DNA of 64,000 bases from Planctomycetota bacterium (GCA_963204915.1 CAUJHS010000117.1:186001-250000), one strand, 5' to 3'; shown: positions 1-9,378, counted from the first letter of the stretch. Notes: a model not told the origin generated them from the sequence alone. Numbers and translations: made by a program.

Positions 1-1
1 G

Positions 2-415
2 AAAGACGATGACGGAGCCGGATGGTATCGCTGTGCCGTGCGATTGCCCAAGACCTGGATGAATGGCCAATCGCTCACGCTTCGTGTCATGCCGGAAGAC
101 GACGTGCTCACAGTTTGGTTGAACGGCGTCGAACTGGCGCGTCAAACCGTCTCCGAGGCGGAAAACGCGGAAGTCTATGAGGTTCCCCTTGGTGCGATCC
201 TTCCCGATGAGGCCAACCTACTCGTCGTACGTGTTGAGGATCAGGGAGGCGACGGCGGGTTGCGCCACCCCCCGGTGATTGCCGCAGGAAACGCCAAGCT
301 AAAACTTGCCGGGTTCTGGCAGTTTCGCTTGGGCAACGGTGATGCTTCTTGGTCGAACATGCCGCTTCCGGCCCGCTTTGGAGCGTCGACCGACGTATTG
401 TTCGAGCCCCAATAA
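2..415 (+). CDS. C-terminal fragment of a secreted protein with a jelly-roll (galactose-binding-like) domain
   Basis: The frame is open from the window edge to a TAA, so the start lies outside. The visible 137 residues look like a beta-rich, sugar-binding-type domain: a GWYRCAVRLPKTW strand start, an inner VWLNGVELAR turn as in GH2/CBM-type jelly rolls, and an ending with WQFRLGNGDASW and PLPARFGASTDV. From memory, planctomycete PVC-type haem-binding and sialate-esterase-like secreted enzymes often end with a similar 'W.FR.GDD..W....LPAKFG' tail. The upstream catalytic part is not visible, so the enzyme cannot be named. No terminator hairpin of note follows. Confidence 0.6.
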   Translation, partial: KDDDGAGWYRCAVRLPKTWMNGQSLTLRVMPEDDVLTVWLNGVELARQTVSEAENAEVYEVPLGAILPDEANLLVVRVEDQGGDGGLRHPPVIAAGNAKLKLAGFWQFRLGNGDASWSNMPLPARFGASTDVLFEPQ

Positions 416-763
416 GGCAACCGCTGCGGAATCATTTGCCAAAACACCGCCAGATTTACTCGGGTTCTCCCGACTTGTGGCGGATGTGCTACGCCGCGAA
501 TTTTCTAACCGCCGCCGCCTTTTTCACGATTTTCGAGAAATATTTTTCGACGCAAGTCATTACGCTCACAGTATTTGGAGAGAACCGCATCAAAAAATCC
601 GTTTTTACAGGTCCAAACTCACCTAGTTTAACGACTAGCTCTGTAGGAAGTTGCTCGTTCCGCTACGGCGGAGGGCTCTCGTCTGGAGTTACTTAGTAAA
701 AGGAGTTTCTCATCATCACGGCGTAGCAATGCGGTGCGCCGGGTTCCTGCGGAGCGTGTAGTT
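416..763. other. Intergenic stretch without a recognisable gene
   Basis: Small open frames here run out of the preceding gene in other frames and have no family signature. The only structure is an AT-rich imperfect hairpin near 533-550 (TCGAGAAA against TTTTTCGA), which could be a weak terminator for the partial gene upstream. A GGAG at 751-754 serves the next gene. Confidence 0.4.
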
Positions 764-1483
764 ATGACGACCTTCTCGTCCAACTCAGTCTTTCGAAGCG
801 AGCAAAAGACTCGCGCAATGTCGACGACGAGCTTCATTCGAGCACGCATGCAGGGCGAGGCGACGTCGGCGTTCGCCCGGGTTTGGCCGGGGTTGAATAT
901 CCTTTGGCGGCAGTATCTTTCGGCGCAAGTCTCGCAGGAAGACCTGTGGGATTATGCCGTAAGCGACGTGGCGTTGCGCTCCCTTGGTCTCACGCGTCAT
1001 GACTTGATGGAACTGATCGAGGCACAATACGTCGATTACGCAACGCGGTCTGAGCCCTTGCCTGGGCACCCCCCGGTAGCGTGTTGGCCAGCGCAATTGA
1101 TCGTGTTGACGCCAATCGGCGCCGCAGTTCTGGAGAACGTCGTCGCGGTGCAGGAAGAGCGACCACTGGCGCATGCGCCTGTTGCAACGCGTCGCCTAGC
1201 GCACAAACCACGTTGGGATGCGCACAACCGGGAACTACGCTACATGGGTCGCGTCGTTAAGCGATTTCACAAAATACTGCCGGATAAAGAGATGATCTTG
1301 GCGGCGCTAGAGCAACAAAGTTGGCCGGAGTCGATCAGCGATCCGCTGCCCCCTTGTGGCGACGTCCTGTCGCCTCTGCGGTTGTACGACCTATTAGGAC
1401 GCCTGAATCGAAGCCTGTATAACCCCGTCGTGCGTTTCGCCTGCGATGGAACCGGGCGGCGCATTTTCTGGCGAATTGCGTAG
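764..1483 (+). CDS. Hypothetical protein, planctomycete type, with a C-terminal winged-helix-like segment
   Basis: 239 residues from ATG 764, chosen because GGAG sits nine bases upstream; GTG 734 and ATG 818 are alternatives. There is no signal peptide or membrane segment. The C-terminal third (RELRYMGRVVKRF, ILAALEQQSWPESISDPLPP, LYDLLGRLNRSL, then FACDGTGRRIFW) is a pattern I remember from unannotated planctomycete proteins. It reads like helices followed by a beta wing, so DNA binding is possible but not shown. The neighbours (an anti-sigma-like small protein on the other strand and a glycosyltransferase) do not suggest a pathway. Confidence 0.6.
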   Translation: MTTFSSNSVFRSEQKTRAMSTTSFIRARMQGEATSAFARVWPGLNILWRQYLSAQVSQEDLWDYAVSDVALRSLGLTRHDLMELIEAQYVDYATRSEPLPGHPPVACWPAQLIVLTPIGAAVLENVVAVQEERPLAHAPVATRRLAHKPRWDAHNRELRYMGRVVKRFHKILPDKEMILAALEQQSWPESISDPLPPCGDVLSPLRLYDLLGRLNRSLYNPVVRFACDGTGRRIFWRIA

Positions 1484-1544
1484 CCTGGCGAATTGTACGC
1501 AGTGGCGAATCGTGCATTCTTGCCTTCGGCGATATTGCCGCGTC

Positions 1545-1958
1545 CTACGGCTTCTTCTTGGGCAAGTGCCCTGCGGTCGACTCGCAGTATTTTTTGCCGC
1601 GCCGGTACGGCTCATCAAGCGGCTCTTCCATACGACGGCGAAGGTCCTCCAGGTTCGCGCTGCAAAACCGGCAACCGCTGGTTTCCAAGTGAAAGCGAAT
1701 GAAGGCGATGTGTTCTTCGTCCATCGCTTGCATCAAGTAGCGTCCAAGTTCTTCGCGCGTGGGGCAGCTTATGCGTTGCCGACGCCACACTTCGCCCAAC
1801 GAGTGAACTCCCGCGTCGCGCCGGCGATTGATGGCCCGAAGTTGTTCAACCAAGTCGGGTTGCTGTCGCAGCGCCGCTTCGATGGCCGCCATGCGCGGTC
1901 CTGGCAACGCTTCATCCAAGTAGGCTTCTAACTCGGCCAATGAGATCGTTGTAGGCAT
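1545..1958 (-). CDS. Small anti-sigma-factor-like zinc-finger protein
   Basis: 137 residues, starting at the ATG that gives MPTTISLAELEAYLDE; the longer open frame upstream has no better start. The N-terminal half is helical (LAELEAYLDEALPG...AIEAALRQQPDLVEQL) and resembles the start of planctomycete anti-sigma/zf-HC2 proteins. The middle has H-x6-C-x2-C (HLETSGCRFC), close to the ZAS-type zinc motif, inside a helical CPTREELGRYL segment. The tail is basic (HLPKKKP). No transmembrane segment follows, so it would be a soluble form, and no sigma factor gene lies beside it. Function is inferred only. Confidence 0.6.
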   Translation of the reverse strand: MPTTISLAELEAYLDEALPGPRMAAIEAALRQQPDLVEQLRAINRRRDAGVHSLGEVWRRQRISCPTREELGRYLMQAMDEEHIAFIRFHLETSGCRFCSANLEDLRRRMEEPLDEPYRRGKKYCESTAGHLPKKKP

Positions 1959-2308
1959 AAGGCTACGGCAGGTCTCCGGGCGGCGGCTTGGTGCGCTCCG
2001 CATCATCGTAGGGAGGTTTTACATTCTTGTAACATTCTCAGAGTATCAGAAGTTCCTCACCAAGGCGAATATTGCGGGGCGAGCGAATGCATCATGGTTG
2101 CGAGAAATCGCCAGCGCGTGTTGCACTTCTCGCTTGACAAATCGATAAATCGACATGTCATGACCAATCTGTTTTTTCCGTTCGTCGACGTGTCATGTGT
2201 CGGATCCCGTTCGATGGCGCGCGATTGCTCCTGTTTTGCCTAGTTTGCCTTGACGTCCAACCGCCGCTGCTTTACCATCGCGCGGTTTATTTTGGGAGGA
2301 GTGCGGCT
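1959..2308. other. Divergent intergenic region with a 12-nt direct repeat
   Basis: This region separates the anti-sigma-like gene from the glycosyltransferase. A near-identical 12-mer, CGACATGTCATG at 2151-2162 and CGACGTGTCATG at 2186-2197, is repeated 35 bases apart. A TTGACA at 2134 has no convincing -10 at the right distance. GGGAGGA at 2294-2300 is the ribosome-binding site of the next gene. Confidence 0.35.
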
Positions 2309-3646
2309 TTGAATCGGCTTTCGGCCCGGCATGCGCTGGCGTGGACGCTTCTTTTGGGAGCAGCGCTGGGGGTGCGTCTTGCCGCAGCTGCGTGGTGGGA
2401 AACGCGCCTGGGGGATGAATCGCAGTTTGCGTTTGGCGATAGCGAAAGCTATTGGACACTCGCCCGGACCGTCGCTCAGGGAGGACCGTACGAATACGGT
2501 CCAGGCGGATTTCGCATGTTTCGGATGCCGGGCTATCCCATGCTGTTGGCCCCGTTGTTTATGATTTCCGATGACCCGCCGGTTTGGGCTGGCCGGATGT
2601 TGGGGGCCGTGTTGGGAACGGCGGCCGTCGCGGGCGTCGGCTGGCTCGCCGCCGTTTGCTTCGATGGACGCACGGCCTTGACGGCCGCCACGCTAGCGGC
2701 GTTTTACCCCGGCGCTGTGGCCATGAGCGTTTTCCTGTTAAGCGAAGCGCCGTTCTGCCCCTTCATGCTGTGGCAGCTGGCGGCATGGGCCAATGCTTGG
2801 CGCGCTCCCTTTCGGCGGAACGCGGTGGGGTGGTCGCTTTCCGCAGGTATCGCCGCGGGGTTGGCCACGCTCATGCGCCCCAGTTGGCTGCTATTCACGC
2901 CGTTTGCGCTGGTGTTTCCTGTCGTGTTCTCAACACAACGGGCGCGGCATGCGTTGTTGGGCGGCATCATGCTGTTGGCTTGCGCCGCGGTTATGGCGCC
3001 CTGGTGGGTGCGCAACTACGCACTGGCAGGACGATTTCTTCCCACCACCTCGGAAACGGGCTCCAGCCTGTACGACGGCTTATCGCCGTACGCTACGGGG
3101 GAAAGCAACTTCACCCCCGTCGATGAATTTAAGCTGCGCTGGTTCCATAGCCTTCCGCCCGAGCGGCGTCCCCACGGCATTGAATTGGAGCTAGCCTGGG
3201 ACCAGCAACTGCGCCAAGCGGCGCTGGGGTGGGCCCAAACGCATCCGCGGCGCGTCCTGGAGTTGGCGGGCGCCAAGTTCTTGCGCATGTGGAACGTGTG
3301 GCCTAATGCCGACGAGTTTCAAAGCCCGCGGCTGCGCTGGATCGTTGCGCTGAGCTATACGCCAGTGCTGTTGCTGAGCCTGGTCGGCGCCTGGCGGTTC
3401 GCGCCGCGGGGCTGGCCTTACGTATTGTGCCTTCTGCCGGCAGCGTACTTTACCGCATTACACGTGATTTTTGTGGCGTCGATTCGCTACCGCGATCCCG
3501 CCATGCTGACGCTTATGATTCTGGCCGCGGGAGCGATGACCTCGTGGCGCCGCGCTGGGGAGATTTCTCAAGCAGGCGCACCGTCGGAGTCGATCAACGT
3601 CGCTCCAAGCCGCACTCCGGAGAGTCGCACTCGGCAAAACCCGTAA
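2309..3646 (+). CDS. ArnT/PMT-like membrane glycosyltransferase (GT39-type)
   Basis: 445 residues from TTG 2309, chosen because GGGAGGA lies eight bases upstream and the protein then opens straight into its first membrane helix (ALAWTLLLGAALGVRLAAA). An in-frame ATG at 2195 would add a poor extension. The first external loop has the family's acidic/proline pattern: GDSESYWTLA, then FRMPGYPMLLAPLF. About ten hydrophobic segments follow, with a WWVRNY motif after one of them as in many GT-C enzymes. It should transfer a sugar from a polyprenyl-phosphate donor to a lipid or protein on the outer face of the inner membrane; acceptor and sugar cannot be read. The next gene, an AsmA-like protein, follows in the same direction. 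Confidence 0.75.
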   Translation: MNRLSARHALAWTLLLGAALGVRLAAAAWWETRLGDESQFAFGDSESYWTLARTVAQGGPYEYGPGGFRMFRMPGYPMLLAPLFMISDDPPVWAGRMLGAVLGTAAVAGVGWLAAVCFDGRTALTAATLAAFYPGAVAMSVFLLSEAPFCPFMLWQLAAWANAWRAPFRRNAVGWSLSAGIAAGLATLMRPSWLLFTPFALVFPVVFSTQRARHALLGGIMLLACAAVMAPWWVRNYALAGRFLPTTSETGSSLYDGLSPYATGESNFTPVDEFKLRWFHSLPPERRPHGIELELAWDQQLRQAALGWAQTHPRRVLELAGAKFLRMWNVWPNADEFQSPRLRWIVALSYTPVLLLSLVGAWRFAPRGWPYVLCLLPAAYFTALHVIFVASIRYRDPAMLTLMILAAGAMTSWRRAGEISQAGAPSESINVAPSRTPESRTRQNP

Positions 3647-3712
3647 CGCCCAACCGAACCTGTAAAGCCATAACATCCGGTCACTTCCGGATGGCCCGGT
3701 TCATTCGAGTTT

Positions 3713-6700
3713 ATGCTTCGTCGCCTTCGCACTCTCATGCTCGCATTGGTCATCCTTGGCCTGGCGGGGGCGCTTTGCGCCATGGTGTTGCGTGGCCGCG
3801 TCGATGAAGAAATTCGGGCGGAAGTGGAGCGCCGCTTTCGCCGACATTACCCGCACCTTTCGGTGCACGTGCGTTCGGCGCGCTGGTTCGAAGGGCAAGG
3901 GATTCGCATTCGTGGAGTGTCGATTGTCGAGCCGACTGGCGGCGTTCGCGAAGCCGAGTTGGCCCATTGCGAGGAGATCTTCGCCGCTAGCGACGCGCGG
4001 CTGCAAGACGTGATGTTGGCCGATATTCCCATTGATTACTTGGTGCTGCACGGTTTAACGGTGCGGGCCGTGCGCCGCAACGACGGCTCATGGAGCGCTG
4101 CACGATTGTGGCCGCCGCCCCAGTTCAGCGACAAGCCTCAGCCGGTCAAGATCGAACGCGGCGTGGTCGAGATGGTCGATCCGCGCCAGTCCGACGCAGC
4201 GCCGCTCGTCGTGCGTGATGTGCAACTCGACGTAGCGTACAGCCCCGACGCGCCTTTGACTCGGGTGCTGCGCGGAACGTGTTCTTCGGATCATTTTCGT
4301 CGGGTGCAAGTCGAGGCGCTGCTCCGCGAGTCCGACGGCCAATGGTCCTGCGGCGGCGCGGTGGAGAACTTGCTCCTTTCGCCCGAGTTGTGGCAGTCGC
4401 TGCCGAAAGAGTTGTCGCAACATCTTCCAGAAGATGTCATGATTCGCGGCCGCGCAGCATTTCGCTTCCAACTGGCGAACGCCGCGCAAGACGCCGGGGC
4501 GATGAAGTTTGCCGTGCAGGGAGAGTTTTCCGATGTGCGGGTCTCGCACCCGCAACTGCCTTACCCGATTACCGATTTTCAAGGCTCGGCCCGCCTCGAT
4601 CAGGACGGCGTGCAAATAGACAACGCCGAGGCGCGTTGCGGACCGGCGCTGGCGAAGGTGTGGTATCAGCGGCGCGGTTTCGCCGCCGGCGCTCCGCAAA
4701 CACTCACCGTGCGAGGGCGAGAACTCCCGCTCGACCCGAAGTTAGTGCAAGCCATGCCTGGCGGCGCGCGGGAACTGTGGAACAAGTTACAGCCCTCCGG
4801 CTCGATCCACGCCGACGCCACGTTCTCCTGCGAAGACGGCGTGTGGCGTCCCGACTTGACCCTGGAGCTCGTGGACGTTTCCTTCGCCCACGAGCGTTTC
4901 CCTTATCGCTTGAACCGCGGCGCCGGCCGGGTCGAACTGCATGGGAACGAACTCACGCTGAACTTGCTTGCCCAGGCGAGCGGACAATACGTGCGCATCG
5001 ACGGAAAGTTGAACGATCCCGGACCGCATGTGACGGGCTGGATGGAAATCGCCTCACAAGGTCCGATTCCTCTGAACGATCAACTTTTGGCGGCGCTGGA
5101 CGAAAATGCGCGGCGCATTGTTTCCGATTTTGCGGCACGCGGCGCCGGCGCATTCTGGGGACGTTTGGAGAAAACCGACCCCGCCGCGGAAAAGTTCGAC
5201 AAACACTTTCTGGTCCACCTGCGCAACTGCTCGATGCGTCACGCGAGGTTTCCTTACCCCATCGACCAGGTCAAGGGAACGCTCGAGTATCGTGCCGGAC
5301 GATGGGATTTTCGCGAGTTGGAAGGCTGGAACGTGGGCGCCCATATCACGGGGCGCGGCGACTGGTCGCCCACGGAGGAGGGAAGCCAACTTCAGCTACA
5401 TTTCTCGGCAGACCAAGTTCCGCTCGACGACGAATTGCGTTACGCCCTTTCGCCCGAGGCGCAAAAGATCTGGTCCGACCTCAGGCCGCGCGGCGTGGTG
5501 GACCAGGTGAAAGTCGATGTTGAATACACGACGCCAGCGCGGCAATTGACGCTTGAAGTCCAGGCGTCGCGCTGGCCGAACCAGCCGCAAACCGTGGATC
5601 GCCGACCAATCTCGATCATTCCTAAATGGTTCCCCTACCGCTTAGATAACGTGACGGGCACGGCCCATTTTCGCGACGGGGAAATTGAACTGCAAAACTT
5701 GCACGCAGTACATGGCGCGGCGCGCGTGGCCGCCGAGGGGCATGTCTCGGCCTCCAAAAAGGGTCCATGGAAATTCGCACTGCAACGTCTGACTGCTGAT
5801 CGGTTGCACTATGACCGCGATCTGGCCGAGGCGCTTCCGGAAGGGTTAGCCGGAGCGGCGCACCGCCTCGCTCCAACGGGTCCGTTGTCGCTGCGCGGGT
5901 GGATCGAGTTCGCCGGCTCAGGAAAAAAGGATGAAAAAGCCGCGTCGCGCTGGGACCTGGTGTGCGAAACAGTCGGCGGCAACCTCAAGGCCGGGGTCGT
6001 GCTGGAGAACGTGCATGGCGGCGTGCGGATGGTGGGGCAATCCGATGGCCGTCAATTCGCCAGTCGCGGCGAGATCGATATCGACTCGCTGTTTTGCAAA
6101 GGCGTGCAACTGGTGCAGGTCCAAGGTCCCCTCTATCTCGACAACACGCGCGTGTTGTTGGGATCATGGGCGCCCAGCAATCCGGGAAAACCAGCCCGAA
6201 GGTTAACCGCCCAAACGGTCGGCGGCGTGCTCCAAGGCGACGCACGCTGCTCGCTTACCGGCGACGGAGAGTTCTCCGTCCAGGGAACGCTCATCGACGG
6301 CGACTTGAAATCGATCGCCCGGCGCACCACGGGCGAACCACACTCGCTTTCGGGAACCGTGTTCGCCATGGCGCGTTTGAGCGGAACCAGCCACGGTCCG
6401 CACACGTGGCGCGGCGACGGTTTGATCCGATTGCGTGAAGCCGACGTTTATCAACTGCCCGTGATGGTGTCGCTGCTGAAAGTGCTACGGTTGCAGCCGC
6501 CCGATACCACCGCCTTCACCACCAGTAACATGGACTACCGCATTCAGGGCGAACATATTTACTTCGATCGAATCAACTTCACGGGCGACGCCATCAGCCT
6601 GTGGGGGAACGGCGAGATGTCGCTCGACCGGCAACTGCAACTGAAATTGTTCGTGCAAGTGGGAAGAACCGATAGCCCGATCCCGGTCGTGGGCGACCTG

Positions 6701-6925
6701 GTGAGCCAGGTGCTACGCGAGGCGGGACGCAACCTGCTGTTGATTCACGTGGCCGGACCGCTGGAGAACCCCGAGTTGCGTCCAGAGACCTTTCCCGGCT
6801 TGAACGAGATGTTCGAGCAAATGTTCCCCGAAGCGGCCCGGGCGCCGGGTCGCGGCGTTACGCCGGCTCCCGACCCCCGCGAAGCAATGCAACGCCGCAT
6901 GACGCCCACCGGCCCACTGCGGTGA
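3713..6925 (+). CDS. AsmA-like / repeating beta-groove envelope protein
   Basis: 1070 residues. One N-terminal membrane anchor (residues 5-27) is followed by a very long beta-rich extracytoplasmic region. The C-terminal third has the AsmA-like end pattern: MDYRIQGEHIYFDRINFTGDAISLWG, a D-R-Q-L-Q-L strand, then VGDLVSQVLREAGRNLL...VAGPLENPE. In the middle a unit recurs about every 115-127 residues, marked by LPYPI (282), FPYRL (396), FPYPI (513) and FPYRL (640), each after a 'PL(D/N)(D/P).L..AL' helix and a W-x-x-L-x-P-x-G turn. AsmA/YhdP/TamB relatives carry phospholipid between membranes, so a lipid-conduit role is a reasonable inference. It lies 66 bases after the glycosyltransferase and may be cotranscribed. 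Confidence 0.75.
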   Translation: MLRRLRTLMLALVILGLAGALCAMVLRGRVDEEIRAEVERRFRRHYPHLSVHVRSARWFEGQGIRIRGVSIVEPTGGVREAELAHCEEIFAASDARLQDVMLADIPIDYLVLHGLTVRAVRRNDGSWSAARLWPPPQFSDKPQPVKIERGVVEMVDPRQSDAAPLVVRDVQLDVAYSPDAPLTRVLRGTCSSDHFRRVQVEALLRESDGQWSCGGAVENLLLSPELWQSLPKELSQHLPEDVMIRGRAAFRFQLANAAQDAGAMKFAVQGEFSDVRVSHPQLPYPITDFQGSARLDQDGVQIDNAEARCGPALAKVWYQRRGFAAGAPQTLTVRGRELPLDPKLVQAMPGGARELWNKLQPSGSIHADATFSCEDGVWRPDLTLELVDVSFAHERFPYRLNRGAGRVELHGNELTLNLLAQASGQYVRIDGKLNDPGPHVTGWMEIASQGPIPLNDQLLAALDENARRIVSDFAARGAGAFWGRLEKTDPAAEKFDKHFLVHLRNCSMRHARFPYPIDQVKGTLEYRAGRWDFRELEGWNVGAHITGRGDWSPTEEGSQLQLHFSADQVPLDDELRYALSPEAQKIWSDLRPRGVVDQVKVDVEYTTPARQLTLEVQASRWPNQPQTVDRRPISIIPKWFPYRLDNVTGTAHFRDGEIELQNLHAVHGAARVAAEGHVSASKKGPWKFALQRLTADRLHYDRDLAEALPEGLAGAAHRLAPTGPLSLRGWIEFAGSGKKDEKAASRWDLVCETVGGNLKAGVVLENVHGGVRMVGQSDGRQFASRGEIDIDSLFCKGVQLVQVQGPLYLDNTRVLLGSWAPSNPGKPARRLTAQTVGGVLQGDARCSLTGDGEFSVQGTLIDGDLKSIARRTTGEPHSLSGTVFAMARLSGTSHGPHTWRGDGLIRLREADVYQLPVMVSLLKVLRLQPPDTTAFTTSNMDYRIQGEHIYFDRINFTGDAISLWGNGEMSLDRQLQLKLFVQVGRTDSPIPVVGDLVSQVLREAGRNLLLIHVAGPLENPELRPETFPGLNEMFEQMFPEAARAPGRGVTPAPDPREAMQRRMTPTGPLR

Positions 6926-6986
6926 TTGGCACGGCCAGGAGGCGCAGGCTCGCTGTCGTACATACACGATTATGGCGAGCAAATGC

Positions 6987-7262
6987 TTACCCACCGTTCT
7001 TTGCTTTCCATTGCTTGTACGCTTCGGGCATACAACTATTGCAAGGGCGATACCCCGCGGCGATGGCTGTGGCTTCATCAGCAAAGAAAACGCGATACTT
7101 GGCGTAAATGTCGCCCTGTTTCAACGCACGCAGCGCGGCAGGACAATCCAACCGGCCGTAGAGCTTGGGCGATCTTCGATTGCCGCCCAGCGCGCCCTTG
7201 GTTTCACTCAAGTACGGCTGGCCGTCGGCTCCAATCAGCTTGTACATCTTCGTGGTCATCAC
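6987..7262 (-). CDS. Ada-type metal-binding domain protein
   Basis: 91 residues, a stand-alone version of the zinc domain found at the N-terminus of Ada. It reads YGRLDCPAALRAL, then YRVFFADEATAIAAGYRPCNSCMPE, matching the Ada pattern in which Cys residues near the start and the RPC-x2-C pair bind one zinc. In Ada the zinc-bound Cys accepts methyl from DNA phosphotriesters. Here there is no AraC domain and no methyltransferase domain, so repair activity is not implied. The open N-terminus (KLIGADGQPYLSETKGALGG) resembles small proteobacterial homologues I remember. It faces away from the AsmA-like gene. Confidence 0.8.
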   Translation of the reverse strand: MMTTKMYKLIGADGQPYLSETKGALGGNRRSPKLYGRLDCPAALRALKQGDIYAKYRVFFADEATAIAAGYRPCNSCMPEAYKQWKAKNGG

Positions 7263-7462
7263 ACGTTCCTTGGAAATCGCTAGTGTCGTTCAACGCGAAG
7301 GGCGAATTACTATACCATCGCTTGATTTTCAATGCGACGTGAAACCCGTCGAGAGTTAGTACATGGTCGGAAGTTCATCAAGTTTCGGTGCACGATGGCT
7401 CAATCGTTGACAAGGCCGGTGACGCGACATTACGTTGAGGTCGCTTACTCGGAGATCTGGCC

Positions 7463-7750
7463 ATGACGAAGCGCGTTCAACGACCTTGGCTGCAGTTTAG
7501 CCTGCGCTCGCTCCTAATCTTGATGCTGGTGACCGCATCCTATTTTGCCGGGAGGATGGCGCCGCAGCGTGAGTTGGAGCAAGCCCGTGCGATGGCCGTC
7601 CAAGCGCAGCTTGTCAGCGAACAGGCCATGATGGCGGAAAGGGACGCCCGCCATCAACTCCTCATCGCAGAACAAGCGCGGCAAACGGCGGAAGCAAGCA
7701 TGTTTCAAGAACGCAAGCCCGCCGCCGAAGCGCCACGAGAGAACCCGTAA
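7463..7750 (+). CDS. Small single-pass membrane protein with coiled coil
   Basis: 95 residues. The N-terminal WLQFSLRSLLILMLVTASYF is the short positive-then-hydrophobic anchor very common in planctomycete small proteins. It is followed by a long Ala/Glu/Gln helix (ELEQARAMAVQAQLVSEQAMMAERDARHQ) that should form a coiled coil outside the membrane. No enzyme motif is present. It ends 46 bases before the sulfatase, but a separate TATAAT lies between them. Confidence 0.65.
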   Translation: MTKRVQRPWLQFSLRSLLILMLVTASYFAGRMAPQRELEQARAMAVQAQLVSEQAMMAERDARHQLLIAEQARQTAEASMFQERKPAAEAPRENP

Positions 7751-7773
7751 CACGGTCGGTGGAAAACGTTCCC

Positions 7774-7779
7774 TATAAT
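7774..7779 (+). promoter_or_regulatory. Candidate -10 box before the sulfatase
   Basis: TATAAT lies 18 bases before the ATG. No good -35 hexamer is visible 16-18 bases upstream. If used, the leader would be about ten bases. Confidence 0.3.
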
Positions 7780-7796
7780 ACCCCTAAGAAAGACGC

Positions 7797-9296
7797 ATGA
7801 ATCGTAGCCTGTCGGCCTTGATGTTTGCGGCGCTCGTGACGCCCTTAGCGGGAGCCGAGCGCACGCCGCAACCAAATGTCGTGTTCATTCTGGCTGATGA
7901 CCTGGGCTGGGCCGACCTTGCGCCGTACGGTAGCACGTTCCATGACACGCCGAATCTGAGCCGATTGGCGGAACGTTCCGTACGTCTTACGCAGTATTAC
8001 ACCGCCAGTCCGCTTTGCTCGCCCACGCGGTCGAGCATCTTAACGGGACTTTATCCGGCCCGCACGGGCATAACGTCGCCGGCGTGTCACCTGCCGGCGG
8101 TTCAATTGGAGAAGCGACTCGCCCCGGGCAACCCCAACCAGGCGGTGTTGAACGCCAACAGCCTCACGCGGCTCAAAGGGGAGTACGTCACCCTGGCGGA
8201 AGTTTTCAAACAGGCGGGATACGCGACTGCGCACTTCGGGAAATGGCATCTTGGTCATGGTGCGGGGTATGAACCGAAGGATCAAGGTTTTGATGTGGAT
8301 GTTCCTCATACGCCACGCGCCCCCGGGCCCGGAGGCGGCTACCTGGCGCCGTGGAAGTTTATTGCCGATCCGCAGGTAAAGGGCGAACCCGGAGAGCACA
8401 TTGACGAGTGGATGGCAGGCCAGGCCGCCGAGTTTATCCAACAGAACCAAGATCGGTCGTTCTACCTGAACTTCTGGCTGTACTCGGTTCACAGTCCTTG
8501 GAACGCGAAACAGGACTTGATTGAGCAGTTCGAGAAGACGGCGGATGCGAATGCGCCGCAGCGCAATCCGCTGTACGCCGCGATGATCAAGAGCATGGAT
8601 AACGCCGTTGGCAAGCTGCTTGACGCTTTGGATGCGGCAAGCGTGGCGGAGAACACGATCATTGTATTCACCTCCGACAACGGCGGTTGGGCTTATCCTC
8701 CGCGCGCCACTGACCCGCCTGGATATGAAACATCACCCGCAACGAGCAACGCACCGCTGCGTAGCGGAAAAGCCTCAAATTATGAAGGCGGCACGCGCAC
8801 GCCATGCCTCGTGGCGTGGCCAGGCCAGACCAAGCCGGGCGAGTCCGATTTCCTGTTCAGCAGCGTCGATTGGTTCCCCACCTTGCTGGCGATGACCGGC
8901 GTGCCAGCGAACACCGGGCAAGCAATCGATGGCGTGAGTCAAGTACCGGCGTTGCTCGGCGAGAAACCTGTCCGAGATACGGTGTACGTTCATTTCCCGC
9001 ATGGCGGCGCCGCACAGGAAATGAACATCCCGGGTTTCTGGCCCGCCACGTGGGTGCGCCAGGGTGATTGGAAGCTGATTCGCTTTTACGCTAAGAACGA
9101 CGACCGAACCGACCGCTTCGAGTTGTACAACCTGAAAACCGACATCGGCGAAACGACCAACCTCGCCGCCGACCACCCCGCAGTCGTGAAAGAGCTTACC
9201 ACGCGGCTGGACGCTTTTTTGCAGGACACCGAAGCGGTCATTCCCAGGGCGAACCCCAACTTCGGCAAGAAGGGGCCGAAACGGAAGAACCCTTGA
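7797..9296 (+). CDS. Secreted sulfatase (arylsulfatase family, Cys-type)
   Basis: 499 residues with a signal peptide (MNRSLSALMFAALVTPLAGA). The metal-binding start VVFILADDLGWAD (Asp34-Asp35) is followed by the formylglycine motif C-S-P-T-R at Cys74 (LCSPTRSSILTGLYPARTG), so it needs an anaerobic or FGE-type sulfatase maturase encoded elsewhere. Further family landmarks are FGKWHLG, FTSDNGG (second metal/histidine region) and a C-terminal DWKLIRFY...ELYNLKTDIGETTNL. Such enzymes remove sulfate esters from algal or host polysaccharides, and planctomycete genomes carry many. The substrate is not readable. Confidence 0.92.
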   Translation: MNRSLSALMFAALVTPLAGAERTPQPNVVFILADDLGWADLAPYGSTFHDTPNLSRLAERSVRLTQYYTASPLCSPTRSSILTGLYPARTGITSPACHLPAVQLEKRLAPGNPNQAVLNANSLTRLKGEYVTLAEVFKQAGYATAHFGKWHLGHGAGYEPKDQGFDVDVPHTPRAPGPGGGYLAPWKFIADPQVKGEPGEHIDEWMAGQAAEFIQQNQDRSFYLNFWLYSVHSPWNAKQDLIEQFEKTADANAPQRNPLYAAMIKSMDNAVGKLLDALDAASVAENTIIVFTSDNGGWAYPPRATDPPGYETSPATSNAPLRSGKASNYEGGTRTPCLVAWPGQTKPGESDFLFSSVDWFPTLLAMTGVPANTGQAIDGVSQVPALLGEKPVRDTVYVHFPHGGAAQEMNIPGFWPATWVRQGDWKLIRFYAKNDDRTDRFELYNLKTDIGETTNLAADHPAVVKELTTRLDAFLQDTEAVIPRANPNFGKKGPKRKNP

Positions 9297-9378
9297 AACG
9301 CGGCGCATGTGTCAAGTGACGCGGCCTCGATCAAGGCAGGTCGCATCCGAAACGCCAAACGATGGAATCGGACGTCAA

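Noticed and set aside
2134-2162. TTGACA as a -35 box before the glycosyltransferase
   Set aside because: No acceptable -10 within 15-19 bases.
4279-5523. 414-residue open frame inside the AsmA-like gene in another frame
   Set aside because: Arg-rich, low-complexity shadow of a GC-rich gene; the AsmA-like frame has the protein pattern and domain ends.
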